From positions 124,001 through 188,000 of the forward strand of contig CAZASI010000001.1 of the NCBI GenBank assembly GCA_964487795.1: a stretch of 64,000 bases of DNA. The letters run 5' to 3'. Of the stretch, positions 50,180-59,854 are shown one piece after another. Source of the DNA: Patescibacterium sp964487795 (lineage in GTDB: Bacteria > Patescibacteriota > Patescibacteriia > Patescibacteriales > Patescibacteriaceae). Both the position numbers and the translations under genes were made by a program. Below the pieces are notes generated by a model. That model made no database searches, had not been told where the DNA came from, and worked only from the letters and a program-made list of their open reading frames with translations. Numbering within the stretch: position 1 is the stretch's first letter; each line of letters opens with the position of its first letter.

Positions 50180-50995
50180 ATGTCCGAGTCATCTCTTACA
50201 ATATTATTTCTCGGCGACATTGTCGGCCGATTGGGCCGCGCAGCTGTTGCGCGGCTCGTTCCGCAGCTGCGAGCAAAATATTCACCTGACTTAGTTTTTG
50301 CCAATGGCGAAAACGCCGCTCATGGCAAAGGAGTAACTCCTCTTACCATCGAAGAAATGCTCAGTTCAGGTATTGATTACCTAACGACCGGCGATCACTG
50401 CTTTGACCAAATCAATTTGATTGAAGAGTGCTTCAATGGTCGCTTCCCAATACTGCGTCCGGCTAACTACGCGCCTAATGTCCCAGGTCAAGGTTTTGTT
50501 ATTGTTCAAAGCACCAAAGGCGATATACTACTCATCAATCTTATTGGGCAAACCTTCATGCCGCGCAACTACGAATCACCTTTTCATTGCGCTGAGAAAA
50601 TACTCGCATCCTTTACAGGAAAAAAGTTTTCTGCTATAATAATAGATATTCATGCTGAAACTACCGCCGAGAAAATCGCTTTACGGCATTTCCTAGACGG
50701 CAGAATCAGCGCCCTGCTGGGCACTCATACTCATGTTCCAACCGCCGATGCTCAGGTTACGAGTAACGGCACAGGATATATCAGCGATCTTGGCATGACC
50801 GGCGACGCCGACGGCGTTATTGGCATTGTGGCGCAACCGATTGTGCAAAGTTTTGTAACTCAGCTGAAACTTGGACATGAACTTGCTCAAACCGGAAGAG
50901 CCCAATGTAACGGAGTAAAACTCGAAATTGATCCCGATACTGGTCGTTGCATGAATATTGAACCAATTCACGAAACAATTCTAATTGCCTCATAA
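50180..50995 (+). CDS. ymdB: YmdB-family metallophosphoesterase
   Basis: 271 aa. FLGDIVGRLGR, ANGENAAHGKG, TTGDHCFD, IDIHAETTAEK and GTHTHVPTAD are the metal-binding blocks of the YmdB (TIGR00282) family, a cyclic-nucleotide or 2'-phosphate phosphodiesterase that affects RNase Y-linked gene expression in Bacillus. It is adjacent to rny, so a shared role is likely. Confidence 0.92.
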   Translation: MSESSLTILFLGDIVGRLGRAAVARLVPQLRAKYSPDLVFANGENAAHGKGVTPLTIEEMLSSGIDYLTTGDHCFDQINLIEECFNGRFPILRPANYAPNVPGQGFVIVQSTKGDILLINLIGQTFMPRNYESPFHCAEKILASFTGKKFSAIIIDIHAETTAEKIALRHFLDGRISALLGTHTHVPTADAQVTSNGTGYISDLGMTGDADGVIGIVAQPIVQSFVTQLKLGHELAQTGRAQCNGVKLEIDPDTGRCMNIEPIHETILIAS

Positions 50996-51007
50996 ATTTT
51001 GTCGCGT

Positions 51008-52747
51008 ATGCGTTTGTTGCGTCGCTTGAGAACAAAAACTTCAACCAAACCAAACCTTGATCAAAGCTTGGTGTTGCATCTTTCCAAATCCCGTATTCCG
51101 GGACCCAGGCAGCTCAAGTATCTTGGTAAGTTTCTTTCACCGATGGAACGGTTGATTGTTTTTGCAGTTTTGTTAATAAGCGCCGGCGCGTTAGTATATA
51201 TGGGTGTGATTTTTTATAATAAGCACATTGAAATCGTTCCCGATGACGGCGGACGTTATACCGAAGGAATTGTTGGCAACCCGCAATATATCAATCCTCT
51301 CTACTCTTCATTGAATGATGCAGATGCGGATTTAGATCGACTGATTTTTTCTCGTCTCTTTACACGTGACGCAGAGGGTCGTGCTGTACCTGACCTGGCC
51401 GACGAAGTAAAAATAAGTGATGAGGGCAAGACCTATACTATTAGCTTAAAGGAAGCTCGTTGGCACAGCGGAGAAACGCTGAGGGCCGGTGATGTAGTGT
51501 ATACATTTAATTTAATACAAAACCCTGACTATAAGTCACCGCTGCGTTCAAAATTCAGCGGCGTAAGTGCTAAAACAATTGATGAACAAACACTTGTATT
51601 CTCCTTGCGTGAAGCCTATCGTAACTTCCCCCGACTTTTAGATTTTGGAATTCTACCGGAAAATGTTTGGTCCGCCGTTTCACCGCAAACAATCGCCTTA
51701 ACCGAACTTAATATCAAACCGATTGGCTCAGGTCCTTATCGATTTAAATCTTTAACCAAAGCTAAGACTGGAACCGTCCGCAGTTACATTCTTGAACGCA
51801 ACGAACATTATTACGGACAACGACCGTATATTGATGAGCTGGTGTTCAAATTCTTTCCGAGCATTGAAGAAATGGTAGCGGCTGAAAACAATGGACAGTT
51901 GAGCGGTATGGCTTTCATCGACGCTGATTCAAGCGACGCCTTGGTTGCTAAAAATTCCATTGAGTATCATCAATCGGCAAGTACCAATTTGGCCGCATTG
52001 TTCTTTAATCTTAAAGACAAAGGCGTGATAAGTGATAAAAAAATACGACAAGCGCTTTCGTTAATAATTGATCAATCATCGATTGTTAGCCAAAGTGTCG
52101 GTCGTTGGGGCATGGCAACTAAAACATTGCTACCAAGCTTTATGCCCGGTAGCCGTGACGTATTTGCCACAGATACAGAAGCAGCGGCCCGTCTCTTAGA
52201 AAGCTCGGGTTGGCAAAAACAGGGTGCTGAGTGGCAAAAGGACAGCAAGCCGCTCCTTATCCGCTTAACAGCTTCTGATGCTCAAAAAAATATTGCTGAA
52301 GCTATTACAAAACAATGGAATGATTTCGGTGTCAAAACAGAAATCGTGTATAAAAATTCCGATGAATTAACTAAAGTAGTTAGTGATCGTCAATTTGAAC
52401 TTGTGTTGTACGGCGTTGAAATGCCTGACGGAGATCCTTTTGCCGTGTGGCAGAGCGGTAGCACCACTAACTTGAGTTCATGGGGAAGCAAAGACTCTGA
52501 TGCTTGGATGAGCGATGCTCGTTTAGCCAGCGACGAAAATATTGCTGCGGAACGCTATGGCAAATTCTTAACAGCAGCAGCCGATGACATTCCGGCTATT
52601 CCGTTATTTTGGAAAACATACGTTTATCCACAATCCAAAAAAATTAAAGGTTTTGAACTTGCAAATATAAGCGATCCATCAGAACGTTTTTCAATGGCAG
52701 CGCAATGGTATCTTAAAACCTCGCGTCGTTATACGCCGGGTTCTTAA
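51008..52747 (+). CDS. Membrane-anchored peptide ABC transporter binding protein
   Basis: 579 aa from the ATG at 51008 (TTG at 50999 possible). A basic N terminus and a transmembrane helix (about 50-72) replace the usual lipoprotein signal. The family-5 solute-binding domain follows: GGRYTEGIVGNPQYINPLYSS, then AREAYRNFPRLLDFGILPE-type blocks and SGPYRFKSL. It should bind peptides or other ligands outside the cell. No permease genes are nearby. Confidence 0.88.
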   Translation: MRLLRRLRTKTSTKPNLDQSLVLHLSKSRIPGPRQLKYLGKFLSPMERLIVFAVLLISAGALVYMGVIFYNKHIEIVPDDGGRYTEGIVGNPQYINPLYSSLNDADADLDRLIFSRLFTRDAEGRAVPDLADEVKISDEGKTYTISLKEARWHSGETLRAGDVVYTFNLIQNPDYKSPLRSKFSGVSAKTIDEQTLVFSLREAYRNFPRLLDFGILPENVWSAVSPQTIALTELNIKPIGSGPYRFKSLTKAKTGTVRSYILERNEHYYGQRPYIDELVFKFFPSIEEMVAAENNGQLSGMAFIDADSSDALVAKNSIEYHQSASTNLAALFFNLKDKGVISDKKIRQALSLIIDQSSIVSQSVGRWGMATKTLLPSFMPGSRDVFATDTEAAARLLESSGWQKQGAEWQKDSKPLLIRLTASDAQKNIAEAITKQWNDFGVKTEIVYKNSDELTKVVSDRQFELVLYGVEMPDGDPFAVWQSGSTTNLSSWGSKDSDAWMSDARLASDENIAAERYGKFLTAAADDIPAIPLFWKTYVYPQSKKIKGFELANISDPSERFSMAAQWYLKTSRRYTPGS

Positions 52748-52754
52748 ACTCTTG

Positions 52755-52838
52755 GCCGAAGTGGCGAAATTGGTAGACGCGCAGCGTTCAGGTCGCTGTG
52801 AGGGCAACTTCATGAGGGTTCAAGTCCCTCCTTCGGCA
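52755..52838 (+). tRNA. tRNA-Leu (anticodon CAG)
   Basis: Acceptor GCCGAAG/CTTCGGC with discriminator A, anticodon stem CAGCG/CGCTG with loop TTCAGGT, and a long variable arm (TGAGGGCAACTTCA) typical of Leu. CCA is not encoded. Confidence 0.94.
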
Positions 52839-52864
52839 CTAACTTAATTCAAATAAATTTATAG

Positions 52865-52884
52865 ATCCCAGCTTTCGCTGGGAT
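52865..52884 (+). repeat. Palindrome in the RNase J leader
   Basis: ATCCCAGC-TTTC-GCTGGGAT, a perfect 8-bp stem ending 11 bp before the RNase J ATG and 26 bp after tRNA-Leu. No T run, so not a terminator. It may be a 5' leader hairpin or a copy of a mobile palindrome. Confidence 0.7.
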
Positions 52885-52895
52885 AACATCTAATT

Positions 52896-54683
52896 ATGAT
52901 TACAAAGTACAAAAACGCCAATCAACAGCGCTACATGCGCCCGAAAGGCAAACCACAGACTGCTCGTCCGCGAACAGTCGCACCAGTTGCTTCTAAACCA
53001 AGCGACACACATAATAAACTGCGCATCATCCCGATCGGAGGCTGCGAAGAAGTCGGACGCAACATGACTGTCTATGAATACAATAACGATATTGTCATTT
53101 TGGACATGGGCTTACAGTTTCCGGAAGAAGACATGCTCGGAATCGATTATATTATTCCGAACATCGAATATTTAAAAGGTAAAGAAAAGAACATCCGTGG
53201 TGTCATTTTTTCTCATGGTCACTTAGACCACATTGGCGCCGCACCAATACTTCTTGAAAAACTCGGCAACCCACCGATTATCGGACGTAACTTAACTCTC
53301 GCTATGGTTAAGCATCGCGTTGAAGATTATAAAGTAAATACCTCAAAGAAATTAAAAACTATTTTAGTAAAAAGCTTGAGTGACAAATTGACGCTCGGTG
53401 CTTTTAAGCTGAGTTTCTTTCAAATCGAACATTCTATCATGGATGCAGTCGGAGTTATTCTGACAACACCGGTCGGTACAGTGATTCATCCAGGCGACTG
53501 GACCATGGAACGCGATAAGACCGGTAAACCTTTGGTTGATTATTCTCATTTGGCAAAACTGCCTCGTCCGACAGCCTTGATGCTCGAAAGCCTTGGCGTT
53601 GTTTCAAGTAAGCCAAGTCCGACTTCAGAGGAATTAAAAAAGAATTTAACAAAATTTATTGCCGAGGCTCCGGGTCGCGTTATTATCGGAACCTTTTCTT
53701 CTCAAATTGAACGAGTCGGTTGGATTATCGAGATTGCCGAGAAACTCGGCAAACGTGTAGCACTCGACGGCTATAGTATGAAAACCAACGTAGAGATCGC
53801 CAAAGAACTTGGTTATATCAAATGCAAAAAAGAGACCTTGATTAAAGTTGAACAGATACATAACTTGTCTGAAAACAAAGTGGTAATTATTTGTCCCGGC
53901 GCACAAGGCGAAGAAAATTCAGCGCTGGCTCGTATTACCGGCGGAAGTCATCGCCATCTGAAAATTAAAAGAAATGATACAATCATTTTCTCATCTTCAG
54001 TTATTCCCGGAAATGAACGAACAATTCAGCGCTTAAAAGATAACTTATATCGCCAATGCGATAATGTTATTCACGGCAGCTTAATGGATATTCATATTTC
54101 AGGTCACGGAACAAAAGACGATATCTCGTATCTTCTGAAATTGGTTCGTCCTGACTTCTATATTCCAGTCTATGCCAACCACTACATGCTCAAAGAAGCC
54201 GAGAAACTGGCTCGTAGCATCGGCTTTAACCAAAATCGGATCTTCGTGCCTGATAACGGACAAGTCATTGAATTTGACCGTCATGGCGCCCGTCTTACTA
54301 AAGAAAAGGTTCCAGCTAACTACGTCTTTGTTGACGGTATGGGTGTGACTGATTCTTCAAATGATGTAGTACTCCGCGATCGTAAGATGATGTCTGAAGA
54401 CGGTATGGTTGTGGTCATCGCAACAATTGATTCAAAGACCGGCGATTTGATCGGGTCTCCTGATATTATTTCACGCGGCTTTGTTCTTATGAAAGAAAAT
54501 CAAGACCTGATTCAAAAAACCAGATTAAAGATTAAAAACATTATTAAAGGACGACCGATGCCGCAACCCGGCGTAACCGAAGATGATTATGTAAAAAATA
54601 AGATTCGTATGGAAATCGGTCAGTTCTTATTCCAACAAACAAAGCGCAAACCGATGTTATTGCCGGTGGTGATTAGAGTGTAA
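52896..54683 (+). CDS. rnj: Ribonuclease J
   Basis: 595 aa. A basic, low-complexity N-terminal tail (1-40) precedes the metallo-beta-lactamase/beta-CASP core: GGCEEVGRNM, SHGHLDHIGA (HxHxDH), HPGDWTMER, GTFSSQIERVG and SGHGTKDD. RNase J is a 5'-3' exonuclease and endonuclease for mRNA decay and rRNA maturation. It lies close to RNase Y and tRNA-Leu in the same direction, forming an RNA-processing cluster. Confidence 0.97.
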   Translation: MITKYKNANQQRYMRPKGKPQTARPRTVAPVASKPSDTHNKLRIIPIGGCEEVGRNMTVYEYNNDIVILDMGLQFPEEDMLGIDYIIPNIEYLKGKEKNIRGVIFSHGHLDHIGAAPILLEKLGNPPIIGRNLTLAMVKHRVEDYKVNTSKKLKTILVKSLSDKLTLGAFKLSFFQIEHSIMDAVGVILTTPVGTVIHPGDWTMERDKTGKPLVDYSHLAKLPRPTALMLESLGVVSSKPSPTSEELKKNLTKFIAEAPGRVIIGTFSSQIERVGWIIEIAEKLGKRVALDGYSMKTNVEIAKELGYIKCKKETLIKVEQIHNLSENKVVIICPGAQGEENSALARITGGSHRHLKIKRNDTIIFSSSVIPGNERTIQRLKDNLYRQCDNVIHGSLMDIHISGHGTKDDISYLLKLVRPDFYIPVYANHYMLKEAEKLARSIGFNQNRIFVPDNGQVIEFDRHGARLTKEKVPANYVFVDGMGVTDSSNDVVLRDRKMMSEDGMVVVIATIDSKTGDLIGSPDIISRGFVLMKENQDLIQKTRLKIKNIIKGRPMPQPGVTEDDYVKNKIRMEIGQFLFQQTKRKPMLLPVVIRV

Positions 54684-54687
54684 GCTA

Positions 54688-55281
54688 ATGACAAAACAAC
54701 AGCTGATCAAACAAATTCATGATGAGCTAAAAAATGGACAGAAGCTGCCCCTCTATAGCTATCGAACAAAGAATAACTACTTCCCTGTCATAGGTGAAGG
54801 TAGTTTAGATGCAAAGATTGTTTTTATTGGAGAAGCACCAGGCTTAAACGAAGCTAAAACTGGCCGACCTTTTATCGGTGCTGCCGGGCGCGTACTTGAT
54901 GAACTGCTTGCTTCAATTAAGCTTGAACGTAATGATGTATATATTACGAGTATCTTGCTTGACCGTCCTCCGGAGAATCGAGATCCGCTGCCTAAAGAAA
55001 TAAAAGCGTATACTCCATTTCTTGTCCGACAACTTGAAATTATAAAACCAAAAGTTATTGCGACACTCGGTCGCTTTTCAATGAACTTTATTTTTAATCA
55101 TCTTGAACTAGAAAATCAACTCCAAACTATTGGAAAAATTCACGGACAAGTATTTAAGGTCAAAGCCTCTTGGGGAGAAGTGACAGTGCTTCCTCTTTAT
55201 CATCCGGCCGCGGCGCTCTACGGCTCTTCAATTAAACCAACTCTGATTAGTGATTTTAAAAATTTAAAAAAATATATATAA
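54688..55281 (+). CDS. Uracil-DNA glycosylase-like protein without Fe-S cysteines
   Basis: 197 aa. GEAPGLNEAKTGRPFIGAAGRVLD (48-71) and the LPLYHPAAALY motif (H172) match family 4-type uracil-DNA glycosylases, and RPPENRDP is conserved. The four cysteines that bind the 4Fe-4S cluster in family 4 are absent; the protein has no Cys at all (the usual KCRPP is LDRPP, the usual C after EI is Y). It may be an Fe-S-free glycosylase or have another substrate. It follows RNase J by 4 bp. Confidence 0.82.
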   Translation: MTKQQLIKQIHDELKNGQKLPLYSYRTKNNYFPVIGEGSLDAKIVFIGEAPGLNEAKTGRPFIGAAGRVLDELLASIKLERNDVYITSILLDRPPENRDPLPKEIKAYTPFLVRQLEIIKPKVIATLGRFSMNFIFNHLELENQLQTIGKIHGQVFKVKASWGEVTVLPLYHPAAALYGSSIKPTLISDFKNLKKYI

Positions 55282-55321
55282 AAAAATAGGGGCGGGTTTT
55301 AAACCCGTCCCTATTTTTTTT
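55280..55321. terminator. Bidirectional terminator
   Basis: AAAATAGGGGCGGGTTT pairs with AAACCCGTCCCTATTTT (one G.T), with A and T runs on both sides, between convergent genes. Confidence 0.88.
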
Positions 55322-55329
55322 ATTTAAGT

Positions 55330-56334
55330 TTACATTACATTCGAAAATACCCGTTCCAGTTTACTTTCCGGTGCCTTGCTAGAAATCAATTGATTAAACA
55401 AGGAAACCCAAGCAGTTATCTGAATAACGGAAAGGAAAGATCCGCCAATTATCACAATGGCGAGTGACACCAATAATCCAACGATCAAGCTTACGATAAA
55501 TAAAGCGAATGAACCGACAAGTACACTGAGTAAGTATAGAGCAACTACCGGGATGGCAACTAACATAACCGCCACAATCAAGGCAATACTCACAACCATG
55601 GTCAGGGCAAACAATATTAAAGTCATCTCCAAACTAACCAACCAATTTTTCTTAAATAATTTCCAGGCAGATACAATTGACTGCCCCATTGATTGTCCCT
55701 TTAACACAATAAAAGCGATAGCGAACTTTGTGATAAAGGCCATAAGTAAAGCAATGGCCAATAAAATAATGAAAACAATAAAATAGAGTAATGACATTGA
55801 AACACTCAAGTCTTCACTGATAGCGACAGGAGCAATTGTCACAACCGCTAAAATATAAACAATAGCTCTGACAATAATATTAACACCGAAGATCGGCCAA
55901 AAACGTTTGCGACCTTCTTTAAATCCAACAGAAGTATCGTGCTTACGTTCAGCCACTGTAAGAGTTTTTCCATTTTCTGCCAAAGCTTTATTGGTGTTAC
56001 TAACCAAAGCACCCAACGATACAGTTGAAAGCCAAATCAAACCAATAACAAAAGCGATAATGACAAGTAAAACAACCATCAAAGAGATGAATGACCAGGT
56101 ATCAACTCTAGCCATTTCACCAAGCTGTATCCATGATTGCGGATTAAAAATACCCGTATCCGCCCAGCGCTGCCAATCATAAATAGTATTGGCTTGGCGA
56201 TTGGTAAAACGATTAATCAACTCAATTTCAAAATTGCTCGCCATTAAAGTTGCGAACAAACCGAAGAACCACAAATATTTGTGTCTCCAGGCAATGATAA
56301 ATGATTGCCGAATAATAGAACGATAAAGAGTCAT
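55330..56334 (-). CDS. Polytopic membrane protein
   Basis: 334 aa from the ATG at 56334 (another 6 bp upstream). Six or seven membrane helices and a charged loop near 125-145. The pattern resembles the membrane domain seen in DUF7544/GlpQ-associated proteins, but this is weak. It follows ftsH on the same strand. Confidence 0.65.
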   Translation of the reverse strand: MTLYRSIIRQSFIIAWRHKYLWFFGLFATLMASNFEIELINRFTNRQANTIYDWQRWADTGIFNPQSWIQLGEMARVDTWSFISLMVVLLVIIAFVIGLIWLSTVSLGALVSNTNKALAENGKTLTVAERKHDTSVGFKEGRKRFWPIFGVNIIVRAIVYILAVVTIAPVAISEDLSVSMSLLYFIVFIILLAIALLMAFITKFAIAFIVLKGQSMGQSIVSAWKLFKKNWLVSLEMTLILFALTMVVSIALIVAVMLVAIPVVALYLLSVLVGSFALFIVSLIVGLLVSLAIVIIGGSFLSVIQITAWVSLFNQLISSKAPESKLERVFSNVM

Positions 56335-56361
56335 AGGCATGGGATAATAGTAACTACTATA

Positions 56362-58185
56362 TTATAACATGTTACCCATAAGTTCTTCAAACTCTTCCTT
56401 CTCAATAGTCTCTTGTTTTAGGAGAAGCTGAGCAACTTTCTCGATCTGCTCCTTTTGATCTTTAATAATCTTTTCAGCCTTTTCCATGCCGTGCTTAATA
56501 AATCCGGAGATCTCACCATCAATCGATTCGGCAATTTTCTCACTATAATCTCGCTGTTCGTGAATTTCGCGACCTAGGAATATCATTTCTTCTTTTTCTC
56601 CGTAAGTGCGGGGACCAAGCTTTTCAGACATACCAAAATCAGTAACCAGACGTCGGGCCAAAGCAGTCGCTCGACGTAAATCTGAAGTCGCGCCTGTAGT
56701 CACTTCTCCAAAAATAATCTGCTCGGTTAGATAACCGCCCAACAAGACCGCAATTTCATCAAGGAAATATGATTTGGTTTGTAGGTGACGATCTTCGGAT
56801 GGAACTTTCAAGGTATAACCGCCGGCGCGTCCGCGAGAGATAATAGAAATCTTATGAACCGGATCGGCGTTAGGTAGAAAGTGAGCAACAACAGCATGTC
56901 CAGCTTCATGATAGGCCGTTACTTCTTTTTCTTTAGGCATCAAAATGCGCGACTTTCGTTCCGGACCAAGCATTACTTTTTCAATTGCTTCCAGCAACTC
57001 GTTCATGGTAATAATTTTTTTGTTGTGACGAGCTGTTAAAATTGCACCTTCATTTAATACATTGGCTAAATCAGCGCCGGAAAAACCCGGTGTTCGCTCC
57101 GCGATTCTTCTCAGTGATACATCTTTGGCCATTGGCTTTAGACGTGCATGAATTTGCAAAATCGCTTCTCGGTCAGCAATATCAGGTTCATCAAGAATAA
57201 CCTGGCGATCGAAACGGCCGGGACGCATCAAGGCCGCATCAAGCACGTCAGGGCGGTTAGTCGCCGCCATCACAATAACACCAGTATTGGTTTCAAAGCC
57301 GTCCATCTCTACCAATATTTGGTTTAAGGTTTGTTCGCGTTCATCGTGCGAACCGCCCATACCTGAACCGCGTTTACGGCCAACCGCATCAATTTCATCA
57401 ATAAAAATAATACAAGGTGCTGTTTTTTTTGCTCGCTTAAATAAATCTCGCACGCGAGAAGCACCAACACCAACAAACATTTCAACAAACTCAGAACCGG
57501 AAATACTATAGAAAGGAACATTGGCTTCACCGGCTACAGCACGTGCCAATAAGGTTTTACCGGTGCCCGGACTGCCGAGTAACAATACGCCACGAGGAAT
57601 TTTGGCACCAAGTGCTGTAAACTTTTGTGGTTCACGTAAAAAATCAACAACCTCCGTCAGTTCTTCTTTTGCTTCTTTAACGCCGGCCACATCTTTAAAT
57701 GTTACTTTGCTTCTATTTTCAGCGCTTGACTCACGAGCTTGCGATTGGCCGAACATCATAGCTCGATTATTAGCACCTTGAGCCGAACGCAACATGAAAT
57801 AAATAAATACTCCAATAATCAGTAAGGGCAAAAGGAAGGGCAAAAGAATACCAAGCCAATTTTCAGTAGCAGAAGGAGTCTTAACATTAATTGAAACGCC
57901 GCTTAGTTGTTCGGAGCTGACACCAAGCGCCGCAAGTAACTCCGTAACGGGTTGTCCACTTTCCTTACTAACTTTCTGTTTTTTATCACCCTCTTTTAAA
58001 GTAATTTCCAATTCATCCTTATTAACATCAATTGAGGCGACTTGTCCGCTTTTAACTTCTGTAGCCAACTGGTTAAAATTAATTGATTCAATTTCTGTTT
58101 TCTTTCCACTCCACAACGAAACAACCGCTGCCAAAAGCAGGAAAGCAACAAAAAAGATAAATAAATTTTTTACCAACGATTTCAT
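56362..58185 (-). CDS. ftsH: ATP-dependent zinc metalloprotease FtsH
   Basis: 607 aa. Two N-terminal membrane helices (about 6-24 and 112-132) flank a small extracytoplasmic domain. The AAA domain has GSPGTGKTLLARAVAGEA, the FVGVGASRVRDLF pore-linked block and FIDEIDAVGRKRG. The protease domain has HEAGHAVVAHF with both zinc His. FtsH degrades membrane and regulatory proteins. The upstream 70-aa gene is in the same direction. Confidence 0.97.
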   Translation of the reverse strand: MKSLVKNLFIFFVAFLLLAAVVSLWSGKKTEIESINFNQLATEVKSGQVASIDVNKDELEITLKEGDKKQKVSKESGQPVTELLAALGVSSEQLSGVSINVKTPSATENWLGILLPFLLPLLIIGVFIYFMLRSAQGANNRAMMFGQSQARESSAENRSKVTFKDVAGVKEAKEELTEVVDFLREPQKFTALGAKIPRGVLLLGSPGTGKTLLARAVAGEANVPFYSISGSEFVEMFVGVGASRVRDLFKRAKKTAPCIIFIDEIDAVGRKRGSGMGGSHDEREQTLNQILVEMDGFETNTGVIVMAATNRPDVLDAALMRPGRFDRQVILDEPDIADREAILQIHARLKPMAKDVSLRRIAERTPGFSGADLANVLNEGAILTARHNKKIITMNELLEAIEKVMLGPERKSRILMPKEKEVTAYHEAGHAVVAHFLPNADPVHKISIISRGRAGGYTLKVPSEDRHLQTKSYFLDEIAVLLGGYLTEQIIFGEVTTGATSDLRRATALARRLVTDFGMSEKLGPRTYGEKEEMIFLGREIHEQRDYSEKIAESIDGEISGFIKHGMEKAEKIIKDQKEQIEKVAQLLLKQETIEKEEFEELMGNML

Positions 58186-58220
58186 AGCGCGGCCCTTTCT
58201 AGGTTTTGTAATATAAAAAC

Positions 58221-58433
58221 TTAATCAATCAATTTGCGAATGGCGTGTACCTTATAAGCCACGTAAAAGAGGCTATAAGCAACAAGCAGCACCATCAAGC
58301 CGACCAACAACTGCAAAACCACTTCGGTCCAGACGATCAAAACCGCCAAGACGAGCATAATAATGCCGTTGATTATAAAAACGCGCTGGATGTCGGCGAG
58401 TTTCTTACGCGCCAATTCAAGTAAGTTGACCAT
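58221..58433 (-). CDS. Small two-helix membrane protein
   Basis: 70 aa. A basic amphipathic N-terminal helix (1-17) is followed by two transmembrane helices (18-38 and 42-62). No family recognised. It lies 35 bp upstream of ftsH and downstream of the S1 terminator, and may be transcribed with ftsH. Confidence 0.6.
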   Translation of the reverse strand: MVNLLELARKKLADIQRVFIINGIIMLVLAVLIVWTEVVLQLLVGLMVLLVAYSLFYVAYKVHAIRKLID

Positions 58434-58465
58434 ATGTTTAATTAATAATATATCTATTAGTATAG

Positions 58466-58500
58466 CAAAAAAATGCCTGCTGTAATAGCAGGCATTTTTC
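58466..58500. terminator. Terminator after the S1-domain gene
   Basis: AAATGCCTGCT pairs with AGCAGGCATTT around GTAAT, with A/T runs on both sides. Confidence 0.85.
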
Positions 58501-59715
58501 TTATTTAGCTTCGTCTTTTGTCTCTTCCTCGCCCGCCGTAGCGACTTCAGTCGCGGAGGAGGGTTCGTTTTCAGGAGCCTTAGCTTCTTTAGTTTTAGTC
58601 TTGCCTTTCGTTGCTTTTCTTTCTTTGGCTTTTCCTGGAATTGCTAAACCGAGACGGTGCTCATTGGCATCAAGCGAGATAATGGAAAATTCCATCTGCT
58701 GTCCCTGTTGATAGACATCATCAATCTTTTCACCGTTTTCAATACCGAGCTGGCTGACGTGAGCTAAGCCGTGAATATCGGCATCAAGCTCAACAAACAA
58801 ACCAAATGGATTAACTTTTAGAATGGTACCGGTAACATTCTGTCCAACCACATATTTCTTTTCTACGCCTTCCCATGGGTCAGCCAACAAACGTTTGGCA
58901 GATAGGAAAATCTTCGCGCCTTCAATAGAAATAATCTGAGCGGAAATCATATCGCCAACTTTGTAAATGCCGGTCGGATCATCAATGCGCTGCCAAGCCA
59001 ATTCAGAAATGTGAATCAAACCTTCAAGGTTGCCCGAAAAGTTTACGAAAATTCCAAAGCTGGTTACGGCGATGATTCTTCCTTCAACGGTATCCCCCAC
59101 TTTAAACTGAGAAATAACATCTTTCTGTTTTTCCTGCCAAGCATCTTTTTCAGATACAACCAATTTACCTTCTTTACGATCAAGAGTAATAATCTTAACT
59201 TCAGTTTCAGTACCGACCAATGATTTTAGTTTTTCTAAAATTTTAGCTTTGTCACCACCGGAAACGCGCGGATAGTTTTCCGGAGAAAGTTGCGAGACCG
59301 GCAAGAAGGCCGGAATCTGCGCATAGCTTACTAAAAGTCCGCCGCGATTAGCCGCGTTGATACGAACCATGATCGGAGTCTTCTTAGAATACATTTCTTC
59401 CAAATTGACCCAAGTCTTTTCTTCGCCAGCTGAGCGGAAAGAAAGTTCCAATTCACCGTTTTCGTTTTCAACATCAACAACCGTAGCTTCAATAACGTCG
59501 CCCGGTTTTAAGCCGGAATATTCACCGCCTTCAAAATATAGTTCACGGCCGCGAACAACACCGATTAATCTGCCGCCGATATCTAATCTGACTTCGGCCT
59601 TAGAAGAAGATAGAACAACGCCGGACAGCGTATCGCCAGCCTGCGGAATTTTAAAAGCGTCATCTTTTACAAGAGTCGCGAAATCACTTAGTGATTTAGT
59701 TACTTTATCTGTCAT
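58501..59715 (-). CDS. rpsA: Ribosomal protein S1-like, four S1 domains
   Basis: 404 aa. Four S1 RNA-binding OB folds lie at about 25-93, 110-180, 203-272 and 290-358; the last two carry FGIFVNF and FGLFVEL. The C terminus is a low-complexity Lys/Glu/Ala tail. Bacterial S1 helps mRNAs bind the 30S subunit; four domains is shorter than the six of E. coli. The ~100-nt leader is structured and may mediate autoregulation, as known for S1 in other bacteria. Confidence 0.9.
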   Translation of the reverse strand: MTDKVTKSLSDFATLVKDDAFKIPQAGDTLSGVVLSSSKAEVRLDIGGRLIGVVRGRELYFEGGEYSGLKPGDVIEATVVDVENENGELELSFRSAGEEKTWVNLEEMYSKKTPIMVRINAANRGGLLVSYAQIPAFLPVSQLSPENYPRVSGGDKAKILEKLKSLVGTETEVKIITLDRKEGKLVVSEKDAWQEKQKDVISQFKVGDTVEGRIIAVTSFGIFVNFSGNLEGLIHISELAWQRIDDPTGIYKVGDMISAQIISIEGAKIFLSAKRLLADPWEGVEKKYVVGQNVTGTILKVNPFGLFVELDADIHGLAHVSQLGIENGEKIDDVYQQGQQMEFSIISLDANEHRLGLAIPGKAKERKATKGKTKTKEAKAPENEPSSATEVATAGEEETKDEAK

Positions 59716-59736
59716 ATAATAAAAAAGAAGTTCTTA

Positions 59737-59782
59737 ACCCTATATCTCTTACGAGAGGGTCTCTTGGCCGCCGATCCAAGAG
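59737..59782 (-). promoter_or_regulatory. Structured leader of the S1-domain gene
   Basis: Two stem-loops between promoter and start: CTCTTGG/CCAAGAG (59761-59782) and ACCCT/AGGGT (59737-59760) with an inner CTC/GAG. A polypyrimidine stretch precedes the start codon. Confidence 0.5.
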
Positions 59783-59818
59783 TTTATAAATGGCGGTATT
59801 CAGTTTTATTGCTTGGTT

Positions 59819-59847
59819 ATTTAATCATATTTAACTAAATAAATCAA
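59819..59847 (-). promoter_or_regulatory. Promoter of the S1-domain gene
   Basis: Minus strand TTGATT (59842-59847), 17 bp, TTAAAT (59819-59824). Leader about 100 nt. Confidence 0.6.
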
Positions 59848-59854
59848 GTATACT

